64,000 nucleotides of DNA from Zipacnadum sp036504235 (lineage in GTDB: Bacteria; Armatimonadota; Zipacnadia; Zipacnadales; Zipacnadaceae), in NCBI GenBank assembly GCA_036504235.1, contig DASXVN010000008.1, forward strand, positions 9,873-73,872, written 5' to 3'. Both the position numbers and the translations under genes were made by a program. Positions 9,423 to 17,800 of the stretch are shown here, one piece after another (the first letter of the stretch is position 1; the number at the start of each line of letters is the position of its first letter). The notes under the pieces were generated by a model. The model worked only from the letters and a program-made list of their open reading frames with translations. It had not been told where the DNA came from and did not search any database.

Positions 9423-10509
9423 CTTTCTCCTCCTCCAAGTTGAAGACCACCGGCTTGCCCGCGTCGATCGGCCAGGAGACTTCCGGTTTTCCGTCCACCG
9501 CCCAGATGGCGGCTTCCTCGCTGGCCAGATACGAGCGGTCGCCCTTCTCCGCGGCGGTCAGCGGGCGGAGCTTGAGCCGGTCGCAGAATCCGACCATGCC
9601 GCCGTTGTAGCCGGCGATGACCGCGAAGGGGCCGTTGAGAAGCGCCCCCGCGTAGACCTGCCGCATGAGCGTGAGCAGCGCGCGGCGCTCCGGGTCGGCC
9701 TCGCGGTCGATATCCTCCCACTCGGGGGTGGCCATGGCCAGGCAGGCCAGATCAATGCTCAGCTTATGCCGCCGGCAGAGCAGGTCGAACATGTAGCTGA
9801 TGACTTCTGAGTCGGTGAACAAAGTACAGGCGTAGCCGAAGGCCTCCACGTAGCGCTTGTTCACGCCATAGGAGGACAGCTCGCCATTGTGAACGATGGA
9901 CCACTCGAGCAGGCCGAAGGGATGGGCTCCACCCCACCAGCCGCCGGTGTTGGTCGGGAAGCGCGTGTGGGAGACCCACAGGTGCCCCTCGTAGTCTTCC
10001 AGGCGGTAGAATTCGGCGATCGGCTCGGGGAAGCCCACGCCCTTGAAGATTCCCATGTTCTTGCCGCTGGAAGCGACGTAGGCGCCCTCTACCTGCTGGT
10101 TGATGATCATCACGACGTCCGAGACCAGGTAGTCCTGCTCGTCCTTGCCGTCCAGCTTGCCCTCGGGCACGCGGATGAAGAAGCGCCAGAGTACCGGCTC
10201 GTCGTGAATGGTGGCGGTGCGACGCGTGGGGATCTCCTCATGCGCCACGACCTCGCAGACCTGCGGCAGGAACTCCATAACGCGCTGGAGGCCGTCGCGG
10301 TCCATCGCCATGATGTGCAGGGCGTAGTCGTCGGCGTGGTCGGGGTAGATGCCATAGGCGACGAAACCGGCGCCCAGGCCATTGCCGCGCTCACGCATGA
10401 CGGCCATGGCGCGCACGATATCCTCCCCGTTGAAACGCCGGCCGGTCCGGTCGAGGATGCCCGCGGTCCCGCACGCGGCGGGAATCTTGAAAGGTGGTAG
10501 TCTGTGCAT
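9397..10509 (-). CDS. Glutamate synthase class II glutamine amidotransferase domain protein
   Basis: First gene of the operon. It hydrolyses glutamine and supplies ammonia to the FMN subunit. Cys13 (AACGTAGILD) is the expected N-terminal nucleophile, which means the first twelve residues should be removed for activity. Further family signs are GAGFVAYGIYPD, WVSHTRFPTNTGGWWGGAHPF and the IVHNGELSSYGVNKRY segment. Length (370) fits the split archaeal-type subunit. The SD sequence is weak (GAGAG). A promoter lies 72-100 bp upstream, and a hairpin sits in the leader. Confidence 0.93.
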   Translation of the reverse strand: MHRLPPFKIPAACGTAGILDRTGRRFNGEDIVRAMAVMRERGNGLGAGFVAYGIYPDHADDYALHIMAMDRDGLQRVMEFLPQVCEVVAHEEIPTRRTATIHDEPVLWRFFIRVPEGKLDGKDEQDYLVSDVVMIINQQVEGAYVASSGKNMGIFKGVGFPEPIAEFYRLEDYEGHLWVSHTRFPTNTGGWWGGAHPFGLLEWSIVHNGELSSYGVNKRYVEAFGYACTLFTDSEVISYMFDLLCRRHKLSIDLACLAMATPEWEDIDREADPERRALLTLMRQVYAGALLNGPFAVIAGYNGGMVGFCDRLKLRPLTAAEKGDRSYLASEEAAIWAVDGKPEVSWPIDAGKPVVFNLEEEKVASLANSR

Positions 10510-10529
10510 AAACTCTCAGTTACCAGTAA

Positions 10530-10554
10530 CGGCGGAAGCAAGCGCCTTCCGCCG
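10530..10554 (-). promoter_or_regulatory. Leader hairpin of the glutamate synthase operon
   Basis: A perfect 9-bp stem, CGGCGGAAG against CTTCCGCCG, with a 7-nt loop, lies between the predicted transcription start and the first gene. It abuts a second palindrome (GTTAC-CA-GTAAC, 10519-10530). There is no U-run after it, so it is not a plain terminator. Possible roles are RNA stability or a protein-binding leader. Confidence 0.5.
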
Positions 10555-10580
10555 TCCGCAGAATGGTCCTTATGCTTGGT

Positions 10581-10609
10581 ATACTACCGGCAGCAGCCCC
10601 CTTTGTCAA
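10581..10609 (-). promoter_or_regulatory. Sigma-70 promoter of the glutamate synthase operon
   Basis: On the minus strand TTGACA (10604-10609) is followed after exactly 17 bp by TAGTAT (10581-10586). The predicted start near 10574 gives a leader of about 65 nt before the amidotransferase ATG. Confidence 0.75.
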
Positions 10610-11010
10610 GGGTTGGGACCGGAAACTGGGCGGCAAATGTTGCCGGTATGTTGCCGAAATCCGGCGACCCGCCAACAGCCGCGGGAAGCCCATTATTCCC
10701 GAGTTTTCCCTACTTATACGGCCACTCCTGCCTCACCGTGTCCGACACCCATCGTCAATAGCTTCCGGCACAGCACTTCCGGCAAGAGCATGCCCGTAAC
10801 CGTCTGCGGGATCAGGTCGTGACCCCCGCAGCGAGCGCCTTTTGTGCCTCGCGCCGCTCACGTCGGCCCCGCAGGGGTCAACTTTGCGCCGTATATGCCG
10901 ATTGACGAGTTGAGACGAACAAGGTTCTCTCGGAGGTCCGCCGGGAGGAGTATACCCGACTTTGCCACAAGTTTCTCAAGCTTACCGCATACTTTACTTA
11001 AATTTACCCA

Positions 11011-11039
11011 TATACACGCTCAAGTCGTAAAGGCATAAT
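11011..11039 (+). promoter_or_regulatory. Weak promoter candidate for the sigma factor gene
   Basis: TATACA (11011-11016), 17 bp, CATAAT (11034-11039). The -10 is good and the -35 matches 4 of 6. It lies in the most AT-rich stretch upstream of the gene, about 150 bp before the ATG. Confidence 0.3.
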
Positions 11040-11192
11040 CAGGCCAGCAATCGTTCGGGGGCGCGCAGCAACAGACATGAAGACCTTGCCGCAACTTTCA
11101 TCTCTCCACGGTCAGCCGGCGGCGGGCGTCTCGTAGCCCCCGCTCGCTTGATCGCTCCCCGGCGCAAGTCGGCACATCCACGGAGGGAGTCC

Positions 11193-11918
11193 ATGATCAA
11201 CTCGGGGCGCGAGCAGCTTATCACGAGCAGTTTGCAGCTAGTGAACTACATCGCCGGCCGCATCGCCAGTGAGCTACCGGGCAGTGTGGAGCGCGAAGAT
11301 CTGGTGAGTACCGGGGTGCTGGGGCTGATCAAGGCGGTGGATCGCTTTGATCCCACGCGAGGGGTCAAGTTCGAGACGTACGCGAGTTGCCTGATCCGGG
11401 GGGAGATCATGGAGTCGCTGCGCGAGCGCGACCCGGCCTCCCGGTCCCTGCGGCGCAAGACGCGGGAGATGGGGCGGATCATCAGCGAGTTGTCCACCAA
11501 GCATGGCCGTGCGCCCCGGGCCGACGAGATCGCCGAGGCTATGGGGCTGAGCCTCACCGAGTACCAGACCATGGTCCGCCACCTACAGCACACCAATGTG
11601 GTCTCGCTGGAGGAGACGATCGAGCACGATCCGAACGTGGAGGTGCGGGCGTTGGCGGCGGATGAGGGCGCCGGGCAGTATAGCGACCCGGCGATGGCGC
11701 TCGAGCGCAAGGAATTCCTGGCGCTGCTCGCGGTGGGTATGGAGAAGCTGCCGGAACGCGAGCAGGCGGTCCTGGCGCTCTACTACGGCGAGGAAATGAC
11801 GCTGCGCGAGATCGGCGTGCTGTTCAGCATCACCGAGTCTCGCGTCTGCCAACTGCACGCCCAGGCGCTGCGCCGGCTGCGGGGCAACCTCGCTGACGAC
11901 ATGCGGGTGGCGGCCTAG
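11193..11918 (+). CDS. RNA polymerase sigma factor, FliA/WhiG-like sigma-70 family
   Basis: Directs RNA polymerase to an alternative promoter set. The ATG at 11193 follows a GGAGGGAG box by 4 nt; an upstream in-frame ATG at 11148 lacks such a site. In 241 residues the order is region 2 (EREDLVSTGVLGLIKAVDRF, GVKFETYASCLIRGEIMESLR), region 3 (RRKTREMGRI, GRAPRADEIAEAMGLS) and region 4 (LPEREQAVLALYYGEEMTLREIGVLFSITESR as the helix-turn-helix). There is no region 1.1, which fits group 3 sigmas. No flagellar or anti-sigma gene is adjacent, so the regulon is unknown. Its stop overlaps the convergent zinc-ribbon gene by 4 bp. Confidence 0.9.
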   Translation: MINSGREQLITSSLQLVNYIAGRIASELPGSVEREDLVSTGVLGLIKAVDRFDPTRGVKFETYASCLIRGEIMESLRERDPASRSLRRKTREMGRIISELSTKHGRAPRADEIAEAMGLSLTEYQTMVRHLQHTNVVSLEETIEHDPNVEVRALAADEGAGQYSDPAMALERKEFLALLAVGMEKLPEREQAVLALYYGEEMTLREIGVLFSITESRVCQLHAQALRRLRGNLADDMRVAA

Positions 11919-12709
11919 GGCTTGGCGCCGCCGGTAGCGGCGGCGCCGCTGCCGCCGACCGCACCGGCGATCAGGCCGATGCCGAAGTTCGCCAGCAGCA
12001 CCACGATGACAATCAGGCTCACCTTGAACAAGGTCCCGCCGAATCCGGCCAGGTCGCTGTCCTTACTGAGCCGCAGCAAGAGGCCGAGCACCAGCCCGAC
12101 CGGGGCCAGGAAGATGCCCAGCACCAGCAGGCCGGAGAGGAGTACGGAGTTCATGCCCACGATCTCCGGCTTCTCCCCGGCCTGGACATCGCGGATAGCG
12201 GCGCGGGCCTGATTCCAGCGCAGGAACATCCCCACGCCGACCAGCAGCGAGGACAAGCCCAGCCCCACGATGATAACGGCCAGCAAGCGAGGGTCGGCGA
12301 AGGCGCCTAGCTCCCGCAGGTCCACGGGGCGCAGGGCCACGATCTCACCGAAACCCACGGCTTTCATCCGCGCCAGACCCCAGCCCAGCAGGCCGAGACC
12401 GACGAGTAGCGTCGGGATGCCGATAGCCAGCGCGACCTTGGCCTCCTCGGCTATCATCTTGGCGTGGTGCTGGTCGAAGACCTTCAGGCGGGTCTCCTTG
12501 GACTTCTCGCCCGGCAGAGCGCGACCGCCCGCCGCCGCGTTCCGGGGCACAACCGCGCTTTGGTCACCCTTGCGCCCGATCAGCGACTGGTCCTGGAGCG
12601 CCTCCCGGGCCTTGCGTCTCTCCTCAACCAGGTCTACCCCGCAATCGAGGCACTGCAGGTCCGTGGGGGCAACTCGGGCCCCGCACTTGGGGCAAACAGC
12701 TCCGGCCAT
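11915..12709 (-). CDS. Zinc-ribbon membrane protein
   Basis: A 264-residue protein of unknown function. It begins with a zinc ribbon (CPKCGARVAPTDLQCLDCG, four cysteines), then a charged linker, then four hydrophobic helices at roughly residues 90-115, 140-165, 185-210 and 225-250. Zinc-ribbon plus membrane-helix proteins are common and often uncharacterised. It converges with the sigma factor gene, so no operon link is implied. The 156-bp gap downstream of its start (12710-12865) shows no clear gene. Confidence 0.75.
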   Translation of the reverse strand: MAGAVCPKCGARVAPTDLQCLDCGVDLVEERRKAREALQDQSLIGRKGDQSAVVPRNAAAGGRALPGEKSKETRLKVFDQHHAKMIAEEAKVALAIGIPTLLVGLGLLGWGLARMKAVGFGEIVALRPVDLRELGAFADPRLLAVIIVGLGLSSLLVGVGMFLRWNQARAAIRDVQAGEKPEIVGMNSVLLSGLLVLGIFLAPVGLVLGLLLRLSKDSDLAGFGGTLFKVSLIVIVVLLANFGIGLIAGAVGGSGAAATGGAKP

Positions 12710-12865
12710 GGTGTGACTCCTATCTAGCGGCGGATATCAGGCGCAAAACGCGTAAGCGCCGCCCGCGAGCGGCAGCGTGAAACAGTACAATGATAACTCA
12801 GGCACAGGCGGAGTGCAAGACGGTGAGGTGGGCAGGTCCACAGGGCGCGTCCAGCTGGGGAACGG

Positions 12866-13951
12866 CTAGGGATACCCGGCTTGAACCAGATCGTAGAAGC
12901 TCTGGCTCACCTTCTTGACATAGTTCTGGGTCTCTTTGTAGGGCGGAACGCCGCCGTACTTCTTCACCGCGCCCGGACCGGCGTTGTAGGCGGCCAGCCC
13001 GAGAAGGCACTGGTCATAGTTGGAGCGGGTGCTGAACTTGTGCATTTCCTCGGACAAAAGCCGAATACCGCCCCGCAGATTCTCCTGTACGTTCCAGGGA
13101 TTGCTGACGTCCATGTCGTCCAGGTTGCAGGGCATAAGCTGGGTCATCCCCATCGCGCCGGCGTGCGACAGGCAGGTCGGATCGAAGTCGGACTCGGCGC
13201 GGATCATGGCGAAGCTGAGGTGATGGGCCAGCCCGTAGATGGCGGAGTAGGCAATCACCCAGCGCACCACCAACTCGCGCTGCAGGTCGCTCAGCTTCGG
13301 GTTGTACTTGGCCACCCAGGCCTTCCACTTGCCGATCTCGGCGGAGGTCATGCCCACCTCCGGCAGAGCGGAGAGGGAGCACTGGGCCCCGGGCGTGGCC
13401 GGCAGGCCATCCCAAACCGGGGTCTGGGTGGGGGCGGGCCGACCGGTGGGCACCGGGCAGACGTCGCCCGCCGCAGGAGGAGCCGCGGGAGTCGGGAGCG
13501 GCGCGGGCGGGGCCGGCAGGTCGCACTCCCGGACCACGCCGTGCAGGGTGAAGTCGCGGGTGTCACTGTCGGCGGGCAGGGAGGCGAGCACGCGGATCGG
13601 CTCGTCGAGGCGGATCCCCTCCACCGGCTCGGTGAAGTTCAGCGCCACGCTGACCCCCTCCGGGGTCTGCAGCAGGAAGAAGTAGACGGTCTGGCCCGCG
13701 GCGTCGCTCCAGTGCATGGCCGACTGCAGCCGGCCGCGCAACTCCAGGACCTGCCCGCGGAGGGACAGATCGCCGGCGGCGACGTGCGCGGGGACGGGAT
13801 TGAGGTCGGCATGGAGCCGGTCGCGGAGTTGGGAGTACTGGGAGAAGGCGGTTTGGGGATTTTGGGGGTAGACCAACGCGAAGCCAGGCCCGGCCGCCAG
13901 AAGCGCGGCCGCGGCTACCAACCCCAGAATGGCTCCGCTGCGAATCGTCAT
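12866..13951 (-). CDS. Secreted soluble lytic transglycosylase
   Basis: Cleaves peptidoglycan glycan strands in the cell envelope. I place the ATG at 13951, because TGATG couples it to the macro-domain gene; a longer frame to 14191 is the wrong reading of that upstream gene. The 361-residue product has a signal peptide (MTIRSGAILGLVAAAALLAA), an OB-like domain of about 130 residues (RGQVLELRGRLQSAMHW), a Pro/Ala-rich linker, and a C-terminal SLT domain. The catalytic Glu is in AMIRAESDFDP, followed by GAMGMTQLMP and GLAAYNAGPGAVKKYGGVPP. The N-terminal module is not standard for this family. Confidence 0.88.
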   Translation of the reverse strand: MTIRSGAILGLVAAAALLAAGPGFALVYPQNPQTAFSQYSQLRDRLHADLNPVPAHVAAGDLSLRGQVLELRGRLQSAMHWSDAAGQTVYFFLLQTPEGVSVALNFTEPVEGIRLDEPIRVLASLPADSDTRDFTLHGVVRECDLPAPPAPLPTPAAPPAAGDVCPVPTGRPAPTQTPVWDGLPATPGAQCSLSALPEVGMTSAEIGKWKAWVAKYNPKLSDLQRELVVRWVIAYSAIYGLAHHLSFAMIRAESDFDPTCLSHAGAMGMTQLMPCNLDDMDVSNPWNVQENLRGGIRLLSEEMHKFSTRSNYDQCLLGLAAYNAGPGAVKKYGGVPPYKETQNYVKKVSQSFYDLVQAGYP

Positions 13952-14511
13952 CAACCCAGGCTCCCGGGCGCGGTTAGCGCCTGCAGTTCCGTGGCAAAGA
14001 CATGAAAAGCGTCGAAACCGAGTAGCACAAAGACAATGGAGCGCAAGACCCGCGGCCCGCCGGCGGCGAATTCCACCGCGCTCGCGATCATCGCCCGCGC
14101 CGCGTCGGCCAGCGCCACGCCGCCGACTCCGGTACCGAAGGCGGGCAGGGCGAGTGACTCCAGGCCCTGGCCCTCGGCGGCCTCCAGGCAAGCCCGCGTG
14201 GTGCGGGCGATCAACTCCGGCGTGGTGCGCAGGTCCTGGCCCATGACGGCGCCGTGCACGATGGCGCGATACGGAAGCCGCCCGGCGGAGGTGATCACGG
14301 CGCTGCCCACGGCAACCGGGCCTTGCGCCATCGCTTCTTCCTCGATCTCCGGTCCGCCGGCGCGTTTGAGGGCGCCCGCTACGCCCGCCCCCATCCAGAG
14401 GTGGTTGTTGGCGGCATTGGCGACGGCTACGGTGGTGGCCTGTGTGAGGTCACCCTCGCAAACCTCCAGCCGCACCCCATCCAGATCGACAAAGACCATT
14501 GGCTCAACCAT
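13951..14511 (-). CDS. Macro domain protein (ADP-ribose-type ligand)
   Basis: A 186-residue protein made almost only of one macro domain, which binds or hydrolyses ADP-ribose derivatives. Signs are the GDLTQATTVAVANAANNHLWMG start, the GVAGALKRAGG loop, and the ALPAFGTGVGGV phosphate-binding loop. The ATG at 14511 has GGAG about 9 nt upstream; MVFVDLDG at 14499 is the alternative. The 1-bp overlap with the transglycosylase (TGATG) suggests co-translation, an odd pairing of a nucleotide-ligand protein with a wall enzyme. Confidence 0.85.
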   Translation of the reverse strand: MVEPMVFVDLDGVRLEVCEGDLTQATTVAVANAANNHLWMGAGVAGALKRAGGPEIEEEAMAQGPVAVGSAVITSAGRLPYRAIVHGAVMGQDLRTTPELIARTTRACLEAAEGQGLESLALPAFGTGVGGVALADAARAMIASAVEFAAGGPRVLRSIVFVLLGFDAFHVFATELQALTAPGSLG

Positions 14512-14609
14512 GACAACCGTTCTCCACGAAATCGGACCGGCCACCGATGGTACGCGCCCCGAGGCCGCCGTCGCGATTTGGTCGCCTGGGCGGGCCCCAC
14601 GAGCGCCTA

Positions 14610-14638
14610 AACGTAGCACTTTCGTCCCAAAAAGTCAA
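14610..14638 (-). promoter_or_regulatory. Promoter candidate for the macro-domain/transglycosylase pair
   Basis: On the minus strand TTGACT (14633-14638), 17 bp, then TACGTT (14610-14615). The -35 matches 5 of 6 and the -10 only 3 of 6. It lies about 90 bp upstream of the macro-domain ATG. Confidence 0.4.
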
Positions 14639-14659
14639 TGCTGGGGCCGCCCCGCCCGG

Positions 14660-14845
14660 TGTGGGAGGGGCTACGGCCCTACCCCCTGGCCCCCTCCCTG
14701 AAGGGAGGGGGAGGGTGGCTGAGGTGAAGCCAAGGGGTCGAGGTGGGCGCGGGTGGATGTTTCGCGGGTGAGGCTCCGCGAAAGATCCACCCCTACAGTA
14801 CGGCTGACGGCACGCCGGCAGGCCGCCGGTGCCACTGACGGCACC
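14660..14845. repeat. Cluster of fold-back repeats in the 348-bp gap 14512-14859
   Basis: Three units follow one another. One is a CCCCCTCCCT/AGGGAGGGGG hairpin near 14690-14712. Another is a GTGGAT...TTTCGCG/CGCGAAA...ATCCAC fold-back at about 14750-14800, also seen at 60126. The third is a partial CGCCGGTGCCAC unit at 14820-14836. No gene is seen in the gap. Confidence 0.6.
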
Positions 14846-14859
14846 CACCACCCTCTCCC

Positions 14860-17800
14860 CTACTTCTTGAGCTTCTCTACCGCCACCCGCTCCAGGACCA
14901 GGGAGGTCACGGTTACCTTGCCGGGCTTGAACCCGGAGGAGAACTCGCCCGGCTGGAGGAGGATCTGGTTCGGCTCGCCGAACTTGACCCAGGGCGTGAT
15001 GTCCATGTAGTACGAGGTCGGGCTGTTGTAGAAGAAGACCCGCTCGTTGACCGCCATGCGGGCATAGTTGGACTTGGCGTTCAGGAAGACGTGCGAGCCC
15101 TTCCACGAGGCGGGCACCACAATCTCTCGGCTGGCGTAGAGGCCGGTGAAGCTGCCGGGGAGCTGGGCCGGGCCGGTGCCGGTGTCTTCGCCGAGGCGCA
15201 CCGTCCACTCGCCGTCCAAGGGCAGCGTCTCCTCCGGCGCCGGCTGGCGCATCAGGCTGGGGTCGCCGGCGAAACCGTTATTGTTGGCCAGGATCACCAG
15301 CACGTTGGCGCCAGGGAAGCGCAGAGCCTGCGAGACGTCGAGGTCACCGGGGGTCTCCGAGGTGCCGACCTGCTTGCCGTTGAGGTAGACCTCGCCCTTG
15401 AAGCCGCCGCCGAAGTTCCGGGGCTGGCGATTGAGGCGCAGGAAGTAGCGGTCGCCGGGCTGCCAGGAGGGCGGCGTGTCTACGGTGCTGCGATAAAGGA
15501 CCGACTGGGTCGGCGCGAGGTCCTGGGCCGCATAGTGCGGCTGGATGAAGCCCAGCTCACTGTCCCAGCCCTCCGCGGTCCCGGGGGTCGAGGAGAGGGC
15601 GACCAGCAGCTCCGGCTTGACGTAGCTGGTGTCCACGACCTGACCGGCGCCGGGCGGGAAGGCCGCATAGAAGACCGGCAGATCGGGATACTCGACGATC
15701 TGGCCGGGCTTCGACTGTCGCCAGACTCGCGCGGTCTTGGCGTACCAATCGGCCACGGTGTCGGCCGGGGGGCGCGGTGACTGCACGGCCAGGATGCGGG
15801 TCTCGAAGGGCTGCAGCGTCTGGCTCAGGTGGATGGTGGTGCCGTCAATCTTCGCCTCCACCGGCTGGCCGGTCTTGGGGTCCAGCACCTGCGTGGCCGG
15901 GAACGAGGTGTGCCAGTCAGTGGTGAAGGTCTGCGGGTCGGTGTCGCTGGGATTCCAGAGGATCAGGTACTCCTCGGTTCCGTTATTGGCCACGAAGCGG
16001 TCGCGCCAGACAGCCTGCGTGTCGGCAGGCACGTCGGGGGGCAGGCCCAGGCCGGTGAGCAGGTCCTGGATAAAGGCATTCTGCTGCGGGCCGGGCCACC
16101 ACATGCCCGCCTTGTCGTAGGAGTCGCGCCAGAAAGGGCTGCCCAGGACGATGACGCGGCCCTTGCCCAGCTTGCGCATGCCGACAGCAATGGCGCCGTC
16201 GCGGTAGCGGGCGAGCGCCTGGGTGTCGGGCGCCACCGGGGTGAGCGCCAGACAGGCGTCGGCGTAGTTGTAGCCGGAGTAATCAACGCAGCGGCCCTGA
16301 TTCATGAAGTTCTTGCCGGCCAGCTTGGTGAAGATCGGCTGGTCGTTGAGGATAGAGACAAACCCGCCCATGGGGCGCACTTCCTGGACCTTGAAGCCGG
16401 TGAGAGAGCTGAGGGGCCAGGCGTCGCGCTGGGTAAGCGTGTGCCGGCCGGTCTCCTGCAGGGCCACGTAAGTGCCACCGTTCTCCACGTACTTGGTCAG
16501 ATCCGCCACGGTCTGCGGCGACATCACCCAGGTGCCGCAGTCAAAGAGCACCTTGTAGCTGTCGGCAAAGCCGCGATGGAGGCCCGGCTCGTCAAGGTAG
16601 GCAAAGCTGTAGCCCAGGGTGTGCAGGTCGCCTCGGCCCAAATCGTAGATGTAGGGCATGGCCGCACCGGGGCCGGGGTTCAGCCGGTTGTTCTCGCCTG
16701 ACCACAGCAAGGCGAGGTCCGGCTTGCGCAGATCGTAGCGGTTGGCGAGATGCAGGTAAGGGAAGTTCGCCTTCCAGTACGGGGTGGACGGCGTGTACAT
16801 CATCGCCTCAATATCAATGAAGTTGTCGAAGGCGTTCAGGCCGGAGAAAGTGAACCAGCCCAGCCACCGCTGGAAGAACTTGGGGTCCGGCATACTGGCG
16901 GAAGGCTCGGCGGAGCCGGGCAGGCCGTAGGGATAGCCGCCGCGGCGGTCCCAGGGCCGGTAGAAGGCCTCATCGCCGGTGTTGTGCGGGAAGCCGCCGT
17001 AATCGTACATGACCTCGTTGAACAGGTCCTTGTCGGCGGCGGCCATGATCTTGATGGGCCGGTTGGGGTCAATCCCCCGGATGGCCTGGATGGTCTGGCG
17101 CTCCTGCTCCACGGCGCAGGCGGACACATAGTCGCGCCAGTCCACGAAGCGCGCGTTGAGAAAGGAGTCGCGGTAGGGGTAGCGCTCGACAGGATGCGGC
17201 GACAGGAAGAAGCTGCCGGCGAACTCGGGAGAGGTGGGGCAATAGGCGATCTGGTTGACCCCGGGGCGCACCAGGCCGGTGGCCTCTTTGGAGCCGATGA
17301 TCCAGAAACCGCCCGGCCCGGTCAGACCGCCTAGCTCGACTCCGTTGAGCCAGATGTGGTTGGGCGCCTCCGGCCCCCGGGCCTGGTTCATCGCGGCGCA
17401 GACCAGGTAGAGCGGCCCCTTGTGCTTGGCCAGGTACGAGGCGGGAACGGTGAGGGTGCCGCGATACCAGAAGTTCTGGTGGGTCTCGATCTCCATGATG
17501 CCCAGATCGCCGCCGGGCTTGTTGATCGGCGTCCACTTGGCGTCGTCGAATCCGAGGGTCTGCCACTGAGCGGCGCGGCCGGTCGCCAGGTCGCCGGTGT
17601 GCAGCTTCCAGGCCCGGTCCGCGAAGAGGCTGTCCTGGTCTGCCCCGAAGAAGGAGTAGTCAAAGGGGATGGGGACCTGCTCCCAGTTGCGGAACCGCCC
17701 GCCCTCGCCATACCAGGCCTGGCCGAGGGATTTGAGGGTGTAGCCGCGCTCACTCTGCAGCCACTGGGTGAAATGGGCCTGATTCTTCGGGCCGTAGTCC

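Larger units (their letters stand above)
10510..11192. other. 683-bp regulatory gap between divergent glutamate synthase operon and sigma factor gene
   Basis: No convincing coding region. The left part holds the operon leader, promoter and operator-like repeats: the palindrome CGGCAA-ATG-TTGCCG at 10631-10645, and ATGTTGCCG repeated at 10637 and 10648, one helical turn apart, about 64-75 bp upstream of the predicted start. The right part is AT-richer (10900-11040) and holds a weak plus-strand promoter candidate. The open frame at 10844-11038 does not look like a protein. Confidence 0.5.

Noticed and set aside
10844..11038. Open frame in the AT-rich gap upstream of the sigma factor
   Set aside because: Protein-unlike composition, no start site, and overlaps the promoter candidate.
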